Assembly (NCBI GenBank): GCA_017624645.1
Contig: JAGAMQ010000020.1
Span: forward strand, 1-21,200
Length of the DNA stretch: 21,200 nt
Direction: 5' to 3'
DNA from: Oscillospiraceae bacterium
GTDB lineage: Bacteria > Bacillota > Clostridia > Oscillospirales > Oscillospiraceae
Shown: positions 13,943 through 21,188 of the stretch, in pieces
Position numbering within the stretch: position 1 is the stretch's first letter
Layout: every line of letters begins with the position of its first letter
Position numbers and translations under genes: made by a program
The notes under the pieces: generated by a model
Database searches by the model: none
Seen by the model: only the letters and a program-made list of their open reading frames with translations
What the model was told of the DNA's origin: nothing

Positions 13943-15451
13943 TTATCTTTCTGATATTTTAGCTGGTTGCTCGGATTCGCCGTAACTACTGTAATGGCCG
14001 TACTTGCCATAGCCGTACTTACCGTATCCGCCGTACTTACCGTAGCTGTATATACCATAGCCGTACTTGCCGTAGCCCTGGGGCATCTGTTGTGCGCCGT
14101 TGAGCACATAGCCCAGTAATTTGTTTTCGGAATTATGCAGGCTTTCTGCTGCTTCCACGATCTGGCGAATGGGTATCCGGTCCTGCTGGACCACATATAG
14201 GATCCCATCTGCATATTGCTGGTACAAGGAAACATCCGAAAGCTGGTCGCAAGGCGGTGTATCAACAATCACAATATCCGCCTGGGCAGCAAAGGATGCA
14301 ATCAACTCTTTCATGGCGGCCGAATCAATGAGCACCGTGGGATTTTTCACAGGCGTGGAATTCAGCGCCAGCGTCAACTTGCCATCCTGTTCCTGACGGA
14401 GCACAGTATCCAAGGATGCATCACCGGACAGTACGGCCTCCAAGGACATTATTTCCTGTTTGAATCCAAAACGGCGATACAGAGTTGGCTTCCGAAGGTC
14501 GCCGTCCAGCAATACCACTTTTTTACCCCAATAAGCAAAGCCTTCCGCCAAATGCTGACTCAGCACGCTTTTGCCCTCACCGGCGGCGGTGCTGGTAACC
14601 AAAATCACCTTTGCGTTCCGGCGCTCCATGGCATTTTCCATTTTCCGGGCTATGCCCCGGATGCTCTCACGAAAAACTCCCTGCTCATGGGTTGTGCTTG
14701 CAGTGGGAGGATAGTTGCTCAGAGAACGCTTAGCCTGCAAAAGCGGCACCACGCCAAAGCACTGCATATTTAAATGCATTTCCAAATCTGCTGGTTCAAA
14801 GACTGTCCGCTTAAGCAGGGCATACAGCACGATCATGCCCAAACTGAGCATCAGACCGATGACTGTGCCGATGGCTATGCCCTTGGTGGGATTGGGTGTA
14901 TTATAGGGCGTTTTGGAAACCACCGGGCCTTCGATCACCTCGGTTTCCATGTCGCCAACCACATATCGGGCTGCATCGTAATATACCGCCATCAGTGCTT
15001 CCAACAGTGCGCCGGCCTTTTCCGGCGTGCTGCTGGTTGCAGAAAGCACAAAAATGTTGGAGCCCTCAATGCTGTTGGCGTGAATATTGCCGTCAACGGT
15101 TTTTCCTCCCAGATATTCTTTGATATCGTCTGAGAGAAAATCACTGTTCACCAGATAAGAAAAGGTGGCATCCAGTTGCTCTGCCAAATCCTGGTCGTAA
15201 TACACTGCATAGAGGGAGTTGGTGTCGCTAAGAGTTGCTTTATTAACGACATGAACAGAAAATGTGCAGTAAGCTTTGTAGCTGGGTGTGTAGCTTTTTT
15301 GTTGTATAAACACCACCGCTGCGGCAAAAAAAGCAATCACCAACAGCATGAAAAACCACAGCCGTTTTACAATTTGTAATGTAATTTGTAGAACGCGCGC
15401 AAGATCGATCTCTATCGTTTCAGCTTCCTGTTGTTCTATGTCCTTGTGCAT
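13943..15451 (-). CDS. Wzz-BY-kinase fusion with Tyr-Gly-Lys repeat tail
   Basis: This 502-residue protein combines a polysaccharide co-polymerase (Wzz) part, with membrane segments at about 30-50 and 190-213 and an extracytoplasmic domain between, and a bacterial tyrosine kinase. The kinase motifs are Walker A STAAGEGKS (287-295), A' LLDGDLRKP (314-322) and Walker B VIVDTPPC. The last 40 residues are a tail of GYGKYG-type repeats with 12 tyrosines in about 33 residues, the autophosphorylation cluster. Firmicute CpsC and CpsD are usually separate proteins; here they are fused. AAAGGAGG precedes the ATG. Phosphorylation of the tail, reversed by the CpsB-like enzyme, would control polymer length or export. 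Confidence 0.92.
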   Translation of the reverse strand: MHKDIEQQEAETIEIDLARVLQITLQIVKRLWFFMLLVIAFFAAAVVFIQQKSYTPSYKAYCTFSVHVVNKATLSDTNSLYAVYYDQDLAEQLDATFSYLVNSDFLSDDIKEYLGGKTVDGNIHANSIEGSNIFVLSATSSTPEKAGALLEALMAVYYDAARYVVGDMETEVIEGPVVSKTPYNTPNPTKGIAIGTVIGLMLSLGMIVLYALLKRTVFEPADLEMHLNMQCFGVVPLLQAKRSLSNYPPTASTTHEQGVFRESIRGIARKMENAMERRNAKVILVTSTAAGEGKSVLSQHLAEGFAYWGKKVVLLDGDLRKPTLYRRFGFKQEIMSLEAVLSGDASLDTVLRQEQDGKLTLALNSTPVKNPTVLIDSAAMKELIASFAAQADIVIVDTPPCDQLSDVSLYQQYADGILYVVQQDRIPIRQIVEAAESLHNSENKLLGYVLNGAQQMPQGYGKYGYGIYSYGKYGGYGKYGYGKYGHYSSYGESEQPAKISER

Positions 15452-15490
15452 GATTGCCCTCCTTTGTCGCAGTTTAAAATTCGGATTCGA

Positions 15491-16882
15491 TTACTCGAGC
15501 CGGGATTTCCCGTAGTAGCCGTACTTCTCGTAACGGCTGTTGAATGTTTGTGCGGTACCGTTGTCCAGATAATGGTTAATCACATACCCCAAGTATTTAG
15601 CCTTACCCCCTCCCAGATCGTCCGCCACGTCCCGGCAAACACGTAAGGAAACCCAATCCTGTCGCATAATCATAACACAGCAATCTGCATGCTTCAGCAG
15701 CATACCGGTGTCTGCAGTAGCGGTATAAGGAGAACTGTCCAGTATCACAAAATCCATCTTTTCCCGCAATGTGTTGAGCAATTTGACCAGTTCTTCACTG
15801 TGCAGAAGCTTGTCTGGTGCAGGGGTGGGTTGATTACACGACAGAATGTGCAACCGTTTGGGCGTGTCCCAAGAGGCAGGTGCCCCCTCTTTCAGGCAAG
15901 TCTTCAGATTCTCTCTGGGGAGTTGGCTGAAAATTTTATGTACCGCTGGTTTCCGCAGGTCCATATCCACATATGCAACCTTGCACCCATGCCTTGCCAA
16001 CGCCAAAGCAAGGTTGGCAGAAACGGTAGATTTTCCTTCGTTTTCTGCGACGCTGGTAACCAGCAAAACTTTCATACCGCCTTTTTTCATTTTATGGCGC
16101 ACCTTGTGTGCCAGTTGCAGCAACGATTCGGTGTACCGGAAACTGGTCCTGGTATCGGTGATCAGAAGCGGCCGCTTCTGCTGCTTGCGGAACAACTGGA
16201 ACATTTTTTCTTTTTGCAGAACACTCAAGGGCTGTTCTTCCATCCCTCGTTTAGCACTGGATAAGGTTTTGGCGGTGGGTCGCAAAACAGAAAGCAATGC
16301 GATCAACGCCACCATTATTAGCACTGCCGCACCAGCGCCCAAAACCATAAACTTCTTCGTATTAAACGGGTTGGACGGCGTAACCGATATCTGAGGTTTT
16401 TTTAGAGTGTCCAGTACAACACTGCCAAACAGATACCCGGAAACCCGCCGGTAATTTTTCAGCACCGCCTGGATAACCTCGTGGGCGTTCTCCGGGGAAT
16501 CGGATTGGACCTTTACGCTTAGAATATTGGTCCCCTCCGCCACAGAGGCAGTAACGTTAAAGGACAGCCCCGGTTTCTGCAGATCCTCCTGAATCAGGCG
16601 CTTCAGCACATCGCTGGAGAATACTTCCTGGAACACACTGGCCATTTCGTTGGCAGTGGACAGAGAAGAATAAAAACCTACATAAGACCCGTTGCTCCGG
16701 GGGGAGACAACAAAAGTAGCTTCTGTTGTGTAGACGGGCTGGTGCTGAGAATTGCTATAGGCAAAAACGCCAATGCATACCGCAATCACCGCAAGAATCG
16801 CAAGCCACCCGTTTTTTAAAATATCCAGTAGGATGATGGGTATATGGATCTCATCTATGTGAATAAACTTCTTGTTTTTCAT
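15491..16882 (-). CDS. second Wzz-BY-kinase fusion
   Basis: This 463-residue paralogue of the downstream gene has the same layout: a Wzz part with membrane segments at about 24-42 and 178-200, then a kinase with Walker A TSVAENEGKST (276-286), A' VDMDLRKP (305-312) and Walker B VILDSSP. Its C-terminal tail is short (SRYEKYGYYGKSRLE) with four tyrosines, unlike the long repeat tail of its neighbour. The start overlaps the stop of the upstream gene by one base (TAATG) with GAGGAAT as the ribosome binding site. Two differently tailed kinases in one operon suggest a hetero-oligomer or cross-phosphorylation; that is an inference. Confidence 0.92.
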   Translation of the reverse strand: MKNKKFIHIDEIHIPIILLDILKNGWLAILAVIAVCIGVFAYSNSQHQPVYTTEATFVVSPRSNGSYVGFYSSLSTANEMASVFQEVFSSDVLKRLIQEDLQKPGLSFNVTASVAEGTNILSVKVQSDSPENAHEVIQAVLKNYRRVSGYLFGSVVLDTLKKPQISVTPSNPFNTKKFMVLGAGAAVLIMVALIALLSVLRPTAKTLSSAKRGMEEQPLSVLQKEKMFQLFRKQQKRPLLITDTRTSFRYTESLLQLAHKVRHKMKKGGMKVLLVTSVAENEGKSTVSANLALALARHGCKVAYVDMDLRKPAVHKIFSQLPRENLKTCLKEGAPASWDTPKRLHILSCNQPTPAPDKLLHSEELVKLLNTLREKMDFVILDSSPYTATADTGMLLKHADCCVMIMRQDWVSLRVCRDVADDLGGGKAKYLGYVINHYLDNGTAQTFNSRYEKYGYYGKSRLE

Positions 16883-17703
16883 TATGATTCCTCTACGATC
16901 ACTGTCAGATATGTAATCCCTGTAACACCCCGTTGATCGGTAACCTCAAAACAGATTTGACCGCCGCCGGGTTTTGACAGATCCACCTGACTGATAACCT
17001 TGACCTGATCCACAGGAATCGGTGTTCCGGCTCTGTCCTCCACGGATTCTACATAGGCAAGAGGCGCAAAATCCTCACCGACTTTCGCATATGCCAAATA
17101 CTGCTTCAGTAAAATCTGCGGCGCATCTGCGGAATACACACCGATATTCAGGGGGATCTTGGCATAAATATCATCTCCGTAGTTATTGGTAGCATATAGC
17201 TCGATTTCATAAACGCCGGTTGTATCAGCCGGAACGTTGGAGGACTCCAGCTTCAGCTTATAGGTAATGTCTCCGTCCAAACAGTCATGAAGCCGGATCC
17301 GGTCCATAATGGCAATCTGTTCGCCCATGCGGTACATAAGCGGCTGTTCCAGCTGTAGTCTGGGGGATTCATAGTCGTCATAGACGACCGTACGCTGATA
17401 GCGGCAAAAATTGTTGCTGTTGTCAAACACAACATAGCTGACTTGACACACGCCCGGTTGAGAGAAACGGGATACCCGCTCTACCAAAATCCTATCTGTC
17501 AAATCGCCATCCCGATCGTCCGTTGCGGTCAGCCCTTGCATCAGTGCGCCGGCATCATCAGACACCGACAAATGCAACTGCCCTACAGAATCCATAATTT
17601 TGGGCACAGCCGTATCCCGCAAAGATATACTGTAAAGAGTCCAGCACAGCAGAGCGCAGGCTGCCACAAATATCAAAATTGTCACCAGTCGTAAATATCG
17701 CAT
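16882..17703 (-). CDS. membrane-anchored protein with Ig-like (HYR/DUF5011-type) repeats
   Basis: This 273-residue protein begins with a basic stretch and one membrane segment (RLVTILIFVAACALLCWTLY, about 5-24), then an extracytoplasmic region of about three Ig-like repeats. The LTATDDRDGDLTDRI stretch and the later LHDCLDGDITYKL stretch are the typical Ca-binding-like signatures of HYR/DUF5011 domains, and GVTGITYLTVIVEES closes the last repeat. It is the first gene of the operon and may help the polymer or peptide export machinery at the cell surface; its exact role is unknown. The start at 17703 follows AAAGAGGA; the ATG at 17739 lacks a site. Confidence 0.8.
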   Translation of the reverse strand: MRYLRLVTILIFVAACALLCWTLYSISLRDTAVPKIMDSVGQLHLSVSDDAGALMQGLTATDDRDGDLTDRILVERVSRFSQPGVCQVSYVVFDNSNNFCRYQRTVVYDDYESPRLQLEQPLMYRMGEQIAIMDRIRLHDCLDGDITYKLKLESSNVPADTTGVYEIELYATNNYGDDIYAKIPLNIGVYSADAPQILLKQYLAYAKVGEDFAPLAYVESVEDRAGTPIPVDQVKVISQVDLSKPGGGQICFEVTDQRGVTGITYLTVIVEES

Positions 17704-17810
17704 ATCGTCCTCTTTTTCAATACCGGTTCTTTCTGCCAATCCTTTTCAGGATATTCACAAGGCCTATGCCTGTCACACATACGAATGATAAGTAAAATAA
17801 TACGTAGTTT

Positions 17811-17819
17811 ATTATATCA
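17811..17819 (-). promoter_or_regulatory. extended -10 promoter of the RiPP/kinase operon
   Basis: The minus strand reads TGATATAAT, an extended -10 (TGnTATAAT). TTGTGT lies 16 bases upstream as a weak -35. Transcription would start near 17804, giving a leader of about 100 nt before the ATG at 17703. The same nonamer occurs before the response regulator gene at 20362-20370. Confidence 0.6.
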
Positions 17820-17851
17820 TAAAACGCAAAAAACACAATAGCCACAACAGA

Positions 17852-17871
17852 ATTTACGTATATTCGTAAAT
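17852..17871. promoter_or_regulatory. inverted-repeat operator candidate upstream of the operon promoter
   Basis: ATTTACG (17852-17858) and CGTAAAT (17865-17871) form a perfect 7-bp inverted repeat with a 6-bp spacer, about 15 bp upstream of the -35 region of the RiPP/kinase operon. This placement suits an activator or an upstream repressor site. The half TTCGTAAA also occurs at 20350-20357, in the leader of the response regulator gene. Confidence 0.5.
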
Positions 17872-17992
17872 AGTGTCCAATATCGTAAGGGAATGCTTTG
17901 CTACACCGTACATCAGGAACAAAGCACATCAGCAAAAAAGATACCCTTTGTACGAAATCTATCAAATAGCGGGCTCATACCATTGGGACTCA

Positions 17993-18193
17993 TTACTCCT
18001 TAGGATAGTAACAAATTCCGGATTCCGGGAGCTTGTCGCTTTTCAGATCGAAGCCTGCATACTTGCAGAACCAACAAATCGGCTCTATGGCAAGCAGACT
18101 TCTCCGTCCTTGGAAGCAAGGACAATGATCAAAACGGGATATGGTTTGTTCGGTGGGCGGAGTTATATATTCTTTATGCTGTTTCATATCCAT
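17993..18193 (-). CDS. small Cys-rich protein of unknown function
   Basis: This is a 66-residue soluble protein with five cysteines in CPC (24-26), CWFC (40-43) and Cys61, spaced like a small zinc-binding or redox-type fold, and a basic N-terminus. I do not know a named family, but the motif spacing looks conserved rather than random. The ATG at 18193 follows AAGGGG at 11 bases; the ATG at 18187 is an alternative. Upstream lie a TATGAT box (18230-18235) and two direct repeats suited to a LytTR regulator, so the neighbouring kinase/regulator pair probably controls it. A strong terminator separates it from that pair. Confidence 0.6.
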   Translation of the reverse strand: MDMKQHKEYITPPTEQTISRFDHCPCFQGRRSLLAIEPICWFCKYAGFDLKSDKLPESGICYYPKE

Positions 18194-18229
18194 AGAAAAA
18201 ATACCCCTTATCCTTTTTTTACCAACATA

Positions 18230-18235
18230 ATCATA
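18230..18235 (-). promoter_or_regulatory. putative -10 of the small Cys-rich gene
   Basis: TATGAT on the minus strand, 36 bases before the ATG, has no good -35 partner (CTGCTT at 17 bp). A weak -35 fits an activator-dependent promoter, and two LytTR-like repeats lie just upstream. Confidence 0.35.
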
Positions 18236-18264
18236 TCATCTACAAACTCAAAAAGCAGAAAAAC

Positions 18265-18293
18265 GTCGTGAATTACCCTTTTTTTGTCGTGAA
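18265..18293 (-). promoter_or_regulatory. LytTR-type direct-repeat binding site
   Basis: TTCACGAC occurs twice on the minus strand, at 18293-18286 and 18272-18265, with starts 21 bp apart, i.e. two helical turns on the same DNA face. LytTR regulators typically bind two direct repeats of about 9 bp separated by 12-13 bp, just upstream of -35. The LytTR protein encoded at 19595 is the obvious candidate; binding is inferred. Confidence 0.55.
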
Positions 18294-18313
18294 GTTGATG
18301 TTTGACCCCAAAA

Positions 18314-18350
18314 ACGACAAAAATCCCTGTCAATCGACAGGGATTTTTGG
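18314..18350 (-). terminator. rho-independent terminator of the kinase/regulator operon
   Basis: A perfect 13-bp stem (18319-18331 with 18336-18348) has a 4-nt loop and T-runs on both sides. It follows the stop of the histidine kinase gene by 16 bases on the minus strand and could act in both directions. Confidence 0.88.
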
Positions 18351-18364
18351 GACTCACTATTTCA

Positions 18365-19582
18365 TTATTCATCCATAATTACGATACAACTGAACACGCC
18401 GTCAGCGGCAGAAAAACGGCAGGAGCCGTTATGCTTTTCAGCCGACGACATAACACTATGTATGCCGATGCCTTGTAAGTATTCCGGCATTTCCTCAAAA
18501 TTGAGGGACGGGGTGCAGGTGTTCTCACAAGAGATCACCAAGCGACCTGCCTTGTGCTTGATAGAAACGGTAATGCGTGGCTTTTCCGCGTGTGCTTCTA
18601 TGGCACCGTGAAGGGCGTTTTCCAAAATGTTCGCAACAATAGTTACAAGTGTCGGGGACGGCACAGAAATATCCGGCTTTGCCGCCGCACGAATTTCCAT
18701 CGTGATATTCTGCGCTGTGGCCTTTTGATAAAAGACCTTCAAAATGTTGTTAATGGTTTCATTTTCGCAGAAGCGTCCGGTGGTCGTCGCTTCAAGGATT
18801 TCGCTTCGTGTTTTCAAATAGTCAATGATTTTATCGGTTTCTCCGGCCTTTGCCAAAGCCATAAGCGCTTGATAATGAAAACGCATATCGTGGCGATTTT
18901 GGCGCACTCTCTCGGCTTCCATCGCTTGCGCATCCACCTGTGCCTGCAACAGCTCGGTATGTAATGACTTTTGCTTTTCACGGGATAACTCCACGATGTT
19001 TTTCATACCGTTGAAGATAGAAATATAGGTAACGCAGAAAGCAAGCATCGTAAGCAAAAAGATAATACTTTCTTCACTGCTCATTGGCTGCATCATAGTA
19101 AACAAGGACTGCCCAACGATCAGTGCCCAAAAGCTTAAAACTACTGCGTAGAACTTGCCCCAACCTTCCCGAATATACATTGCCACCTTTTTGAAAGACG
19201 GCAACAACAACCGATACAAAATATACTGCATAATTGCCATAAGAATAACGGCGATTACGAGCTTTGATACCATACTGTCTACGGTGTTATCCAACATATT
19301 AAACAGTGTACTGAAACAGGTGTATGTTGCGGCGTAGCTGAAAAACAGAAATCCCTTTTCCACCGTGCGGTCTGTGGTAGTGATGAAGAATAGCACCAAA
19401 TGTAGCACAAAGGAAACAAAGTAGTTCAAAGGTGGTATTTCCGGCGGCAGCACCAAAAAGACAACGCCGTAAACAAGCCAAATTGCCACTGTTATGATCT
19501 TATTAAAACGGGGCTTGGCAAAAAACAAAGAGGCTCCAATGTGGGACAGCACGGTAAGTATTAAAAACAGAATTTGTTGCAT
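18365..19582 (-). CDS. GHKL sensor histidine kinase (AgrC/VirS-like)
   Basis: This 405-residue membrane kinase has about six N-terminal membrane segments (1-190), a coiled linker and a GHKL catalytic domain. The phosphoacceptor is His231 in RHDMRFHYQ; the N box is NILENAL (318-324) and the G box GIGIHS (371-376). This is the HPK10 class, partner of LytTR regulators and often a peptide sensor. The ATG at 19582 follows TAGGAGG, 12 bases after the regulator gene's stop. No agrB/agrD-like pair lies in the window; the nearby RiPP could be a signal, but that is speculation. Confidence 0.92.
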   Translation of the reverse strand: MQQILFLILTVLSHIGASLFFAKPRFNKIITVAIWLVYGVVFLVLPPEIPPLNYFVSFVLHLVLFFITTTDRTVEKGFLFFSYAATYTCFSTLFNMLDNTVDSMVSKLVIAVILMAIMQYILYRLLLPSFKKVAMYIREGWGKFYAVVLSFWALIVGQSLFTMMQPMSSEESIIFLLTMLAFCVTYISIFNGMKNIVELSREKQKSLHTELLQAQVDAQAMEAERVRQNRHDMRFHYQALMALAKAGETDKIIDYLKTRSEILEATTTGRFCENETINNILKVFYQKATAQNITMEIRAAAKPDISVPSPTLVTIVANILENALHGAIEAHAEKPRITVSIKHKAGRLVISCENTCTPSLNFEEMPEYLQGIGIHSVMSSAEKHNGSCRFSAADGVFSCIVIMDE

Positions 19583-19594
19583 TCATCCCACCTC

Positions 19595-20308
19595 CTAATT
19601 AAAATAATCAAAGAATGCCGAGCGCAAACCTGCCAGCACCGTATGGGGTAGGTTCAGCTGCATATCGTTTTTGAACACTGCACCGTCGGGTGTAACACGG
19701 CTAATATGGTTCAGATTGATAATATGCGCTCTGCCGCAGTGATAAATGGAGTCAAATTCCGAAAGCAGTTTATAAAGCTCCGTGCCGCTAATGCGGACAA
19801 GCAGTCTTTCTCCGTTCTCCAAATATAAGCGCTGATATTTGTCCTCTGCTTCGCAGTATATCAATTTAGATACCAGGATGCTCCGGTAATCATTATCTAC
19901 TTTCAAAATCACGCTATCGTTCTTGTGGGAAGCAATGCTCTGCATCGCTTTATCCATACCCACATAAAAACTATCTTTTGTATAGGGCTTGAGCAGATAG
20001 TGGGTAGCATCCACACCGAAGGCTTCCAGAGCGTGATCGGTGGAGGAGGTAAGAAAAATAATAGGGCTTTTTATATCACGGTTACGAAGCTCCGTGGCGA
20101 TACTCATACCCGTAACACCGGGCATATAGATATCCAGCAGATAAATGTCGTATATCGTGCCTTTCTCGGTCATGTCAACAAGCTCTGACGGAACGTTGAA
20201 AACATCCGCCTGGTACGGCACAGCCTTTTCTTCCATATAAAGTTTCAGCATACGTTCAGCCGAATCTCGGAACTCTTTTTCATCGTCACATATAGCGATT
20301 TTAAGCAC
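19595..20308 (-). CDS. LytTR-family response regulator
   Basis: This 237-residue regulator has a receiver domain (about 1-120: acidic pair CDDE at 7-10, phospho-site Asp59 in LLDIYMPG, Lys in LLKPY) and a C-terminal LytTR DNA-binding domain (about 135-237, with YHCGRAHIINLNHI). It is the partner of the kinase encoded directly downstream. I choose the GTG at 20308, preceded by AAGGTG at 5 bases, so that the protein begins MLKIAICDDE as usual; an ATG at 20332 adds eight residues. The likely target is the direct repeat at 18265-18293. Confidence 0.92.
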   Translation of the reverse strand: MLKIAICDDEKEFRDSAERMLKLYMEEKAVPYQADVFNVPSELVDMTEKGTIYDIYLLDIYMPGVTGMSIATELRNRDIKSPIIFLTSSTDHALEAFGVDATHYLLKPYTKDSFYVGMDKAMQSIASHKNDSVILKVDNDYRSILVSKLIYCEAEDKYQRLYLENGERLLVRISGTELYKLLSEFDSIYHCGRAHIINLNHISRVTPDGAVFKNDMQLNLPHTVLAGLRSAFFDYFN

Positions 20309-20361
20309 TACATCACCTTCTTTCCAACGCATTTGTGCGTGGGTATAATTTCGTAAACTAT

Positions 20362-20370
20362 ATTATATCA
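20362..20370 (-). promoter_or_regulatory. extended -10 promoter of the regulator/kinase operon
   Basis: The minus strand reads TGATATAAT, identical to the RiPP/kinase operon promoter. There is no good -35. The start point would be near 20355, about 50 nt before the GTG start. Confidence 0.6.
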
Positions 20371-20428
20371 TAAATTCTTTCAAATTTCTACGTGTTTTGA
20401 TGATTTCACAAACTTTCGGAAATTAAAG

Positions 20429-20465
20429 GAGCAGAGATAGCGGAAAACGCATCTTATCTCTGCTC
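20429..20465 (-). terminator. hairpin terminator after the SLOG gene
   Basis: An 11-bp perfect stem (20429-20439 with 20455-20465, GAGCAGAGATA/TATCTCTGCTC) with an inner GCG/CGC is followed on the minus strand by CTTTAATTT. It lies 24 bases after the stop at 20489. The T-run is interrupted. Confidence 0.65.
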
Positions 20466-20488
20466 GCTTGTTGATTTGCTTATATGGT

Positions 20489-20968
20489 TTATTTTTCTAT
20501 ATCTTCGGCAAGGTTAATTACGTTCTTGTTTTGTTTTAGGGCATACTGTACGCTTTGCCAAGCTCCGCCTTTTTCGTGTTCGATGTAGCAAATAATCAAA
20601 TCGGCTCTATCAACCATTTCCCGGTTGCGAATTTGGATAGCGGCTTTCGGGTGTACCACCGATGCGGCGTGCGATATTTCGATTTCAGAATAGTATTCCT
20701 CATAATACTCCACGTTGTTGAGATAATCTGCTTTCGGATAAGGCAATACTAAAATGAGGGAGCTGTTATCATCCCTATACCGTTTGCGAACCCGCAGCAC
20801 CGCTGACGATGCAAATTGATCAAATTCACCGTCACGCCCAACAAGAAAATCCACGTATTCCTTTTCACCAAGCAATCGGTAGATTTCCTCTTCCAATCGT
20901 TCCTCAATCTTGAACGGATTGTCAATTTCTCTGTGGCCGAAGAAGGCTACAGTAAAAATATCAAGCAT
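20489..20968 (-). CDS. SLOG-type predicted nucleotide-binding protein
   Basis: This 159-residue Rossmann-like protein resembles the SLOG (DUF1273/YspA-like) group. It opens with TVAFFGHRE (6-13), then shows FLVGRDGEFDQFA (41-53), LILVLPY (71-77), the long NREMVDRADLIICYIEHEKGGAW stretch at 115-137 (Asn/Asp then a Gly-Gly turn) and a final helix-strand ending in VINLAE. SLOG proteins are predicted to bind nucleotide-derived ligands and often act in defence or signalling; the exact role is unknown. The ATG at 20968 follows AGGAGTGG. The frame is open further to a GTG at 21100, through a terminator-like hairpin, so a longer form is possible but less likely. Confidence 0.75.
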   Translation of the reverse strand: MLDIFTVAFFGHREIDNPFKIEERLEEEIYRLLGEKEYVDFLVGRDGEFDQFASSAVLRVRKRYRDDNSSLILVLPYPKADYLNNVEYYEEYYSEIEISHAASVVHPKAAIQIRNREMVDRADLIICYIEHEKGGAWQSVQYALKQNKNVINLAEDIEK

Positions 20969-20981
20969 TACACCACTCCTA

Positions 20982-21016
20982 AAAAATACCCACCGAACCG
21001 ATACGTCCGATGGGTT
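20982..21016 (-). terminator. terminator-like hairpin in the SLOG gene leader
   Basis: ACCCATCG (minus strand, 21016-21009) pairs with CGGTGGGT (20996-20989), 8 bp with one G-T pair and a 12-nt loop, followed by ATTTTTT and then directly by the AGGAGTGG ribosome binding site. It could be an attenuator of the SLOG gene or the end of a short RNA starting near 21173. Confidence 0.5.
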
Positions 21017-21179
21017 ATCCTGCAATGACTCAGCTATCTCTTTAATCAGCTCCAACGGAACCAACGGACTTACACCGCAAAGGGATTGGATATACCTCAC
21101 CGCAAGGCGGACACCGAAAAATATGTGTGTATAGCGGTCATTCGGGATCGGTTATAGGTTTGTTTCCGTTATTTTTGCT

Positions 21180-21188
21180 ATTATAACA
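21180..21188 (-). promoter_or_regulatory. extended -10 promoter at the right edge
   Basis: The minus strand reads TGTTATAAT (extended -10). The -35 would lie at or beyond the window edge. Transcription from about 21173 gives a leader of about 205 nt ahead of the SLOG start codon. Confidence 0.5.

Noticed and set aside
17717..17965. 82-codon minus-strand frame with a hydrophobic C-terminus just before the Ig-like gene
   Set aside because: It has only a TTG start without a clear ribosome binding site, and the best operon promoter lies inside it. The hydrophobic, basic-ended tail could be an old membrane-protein remnant, but support is too weak to call.
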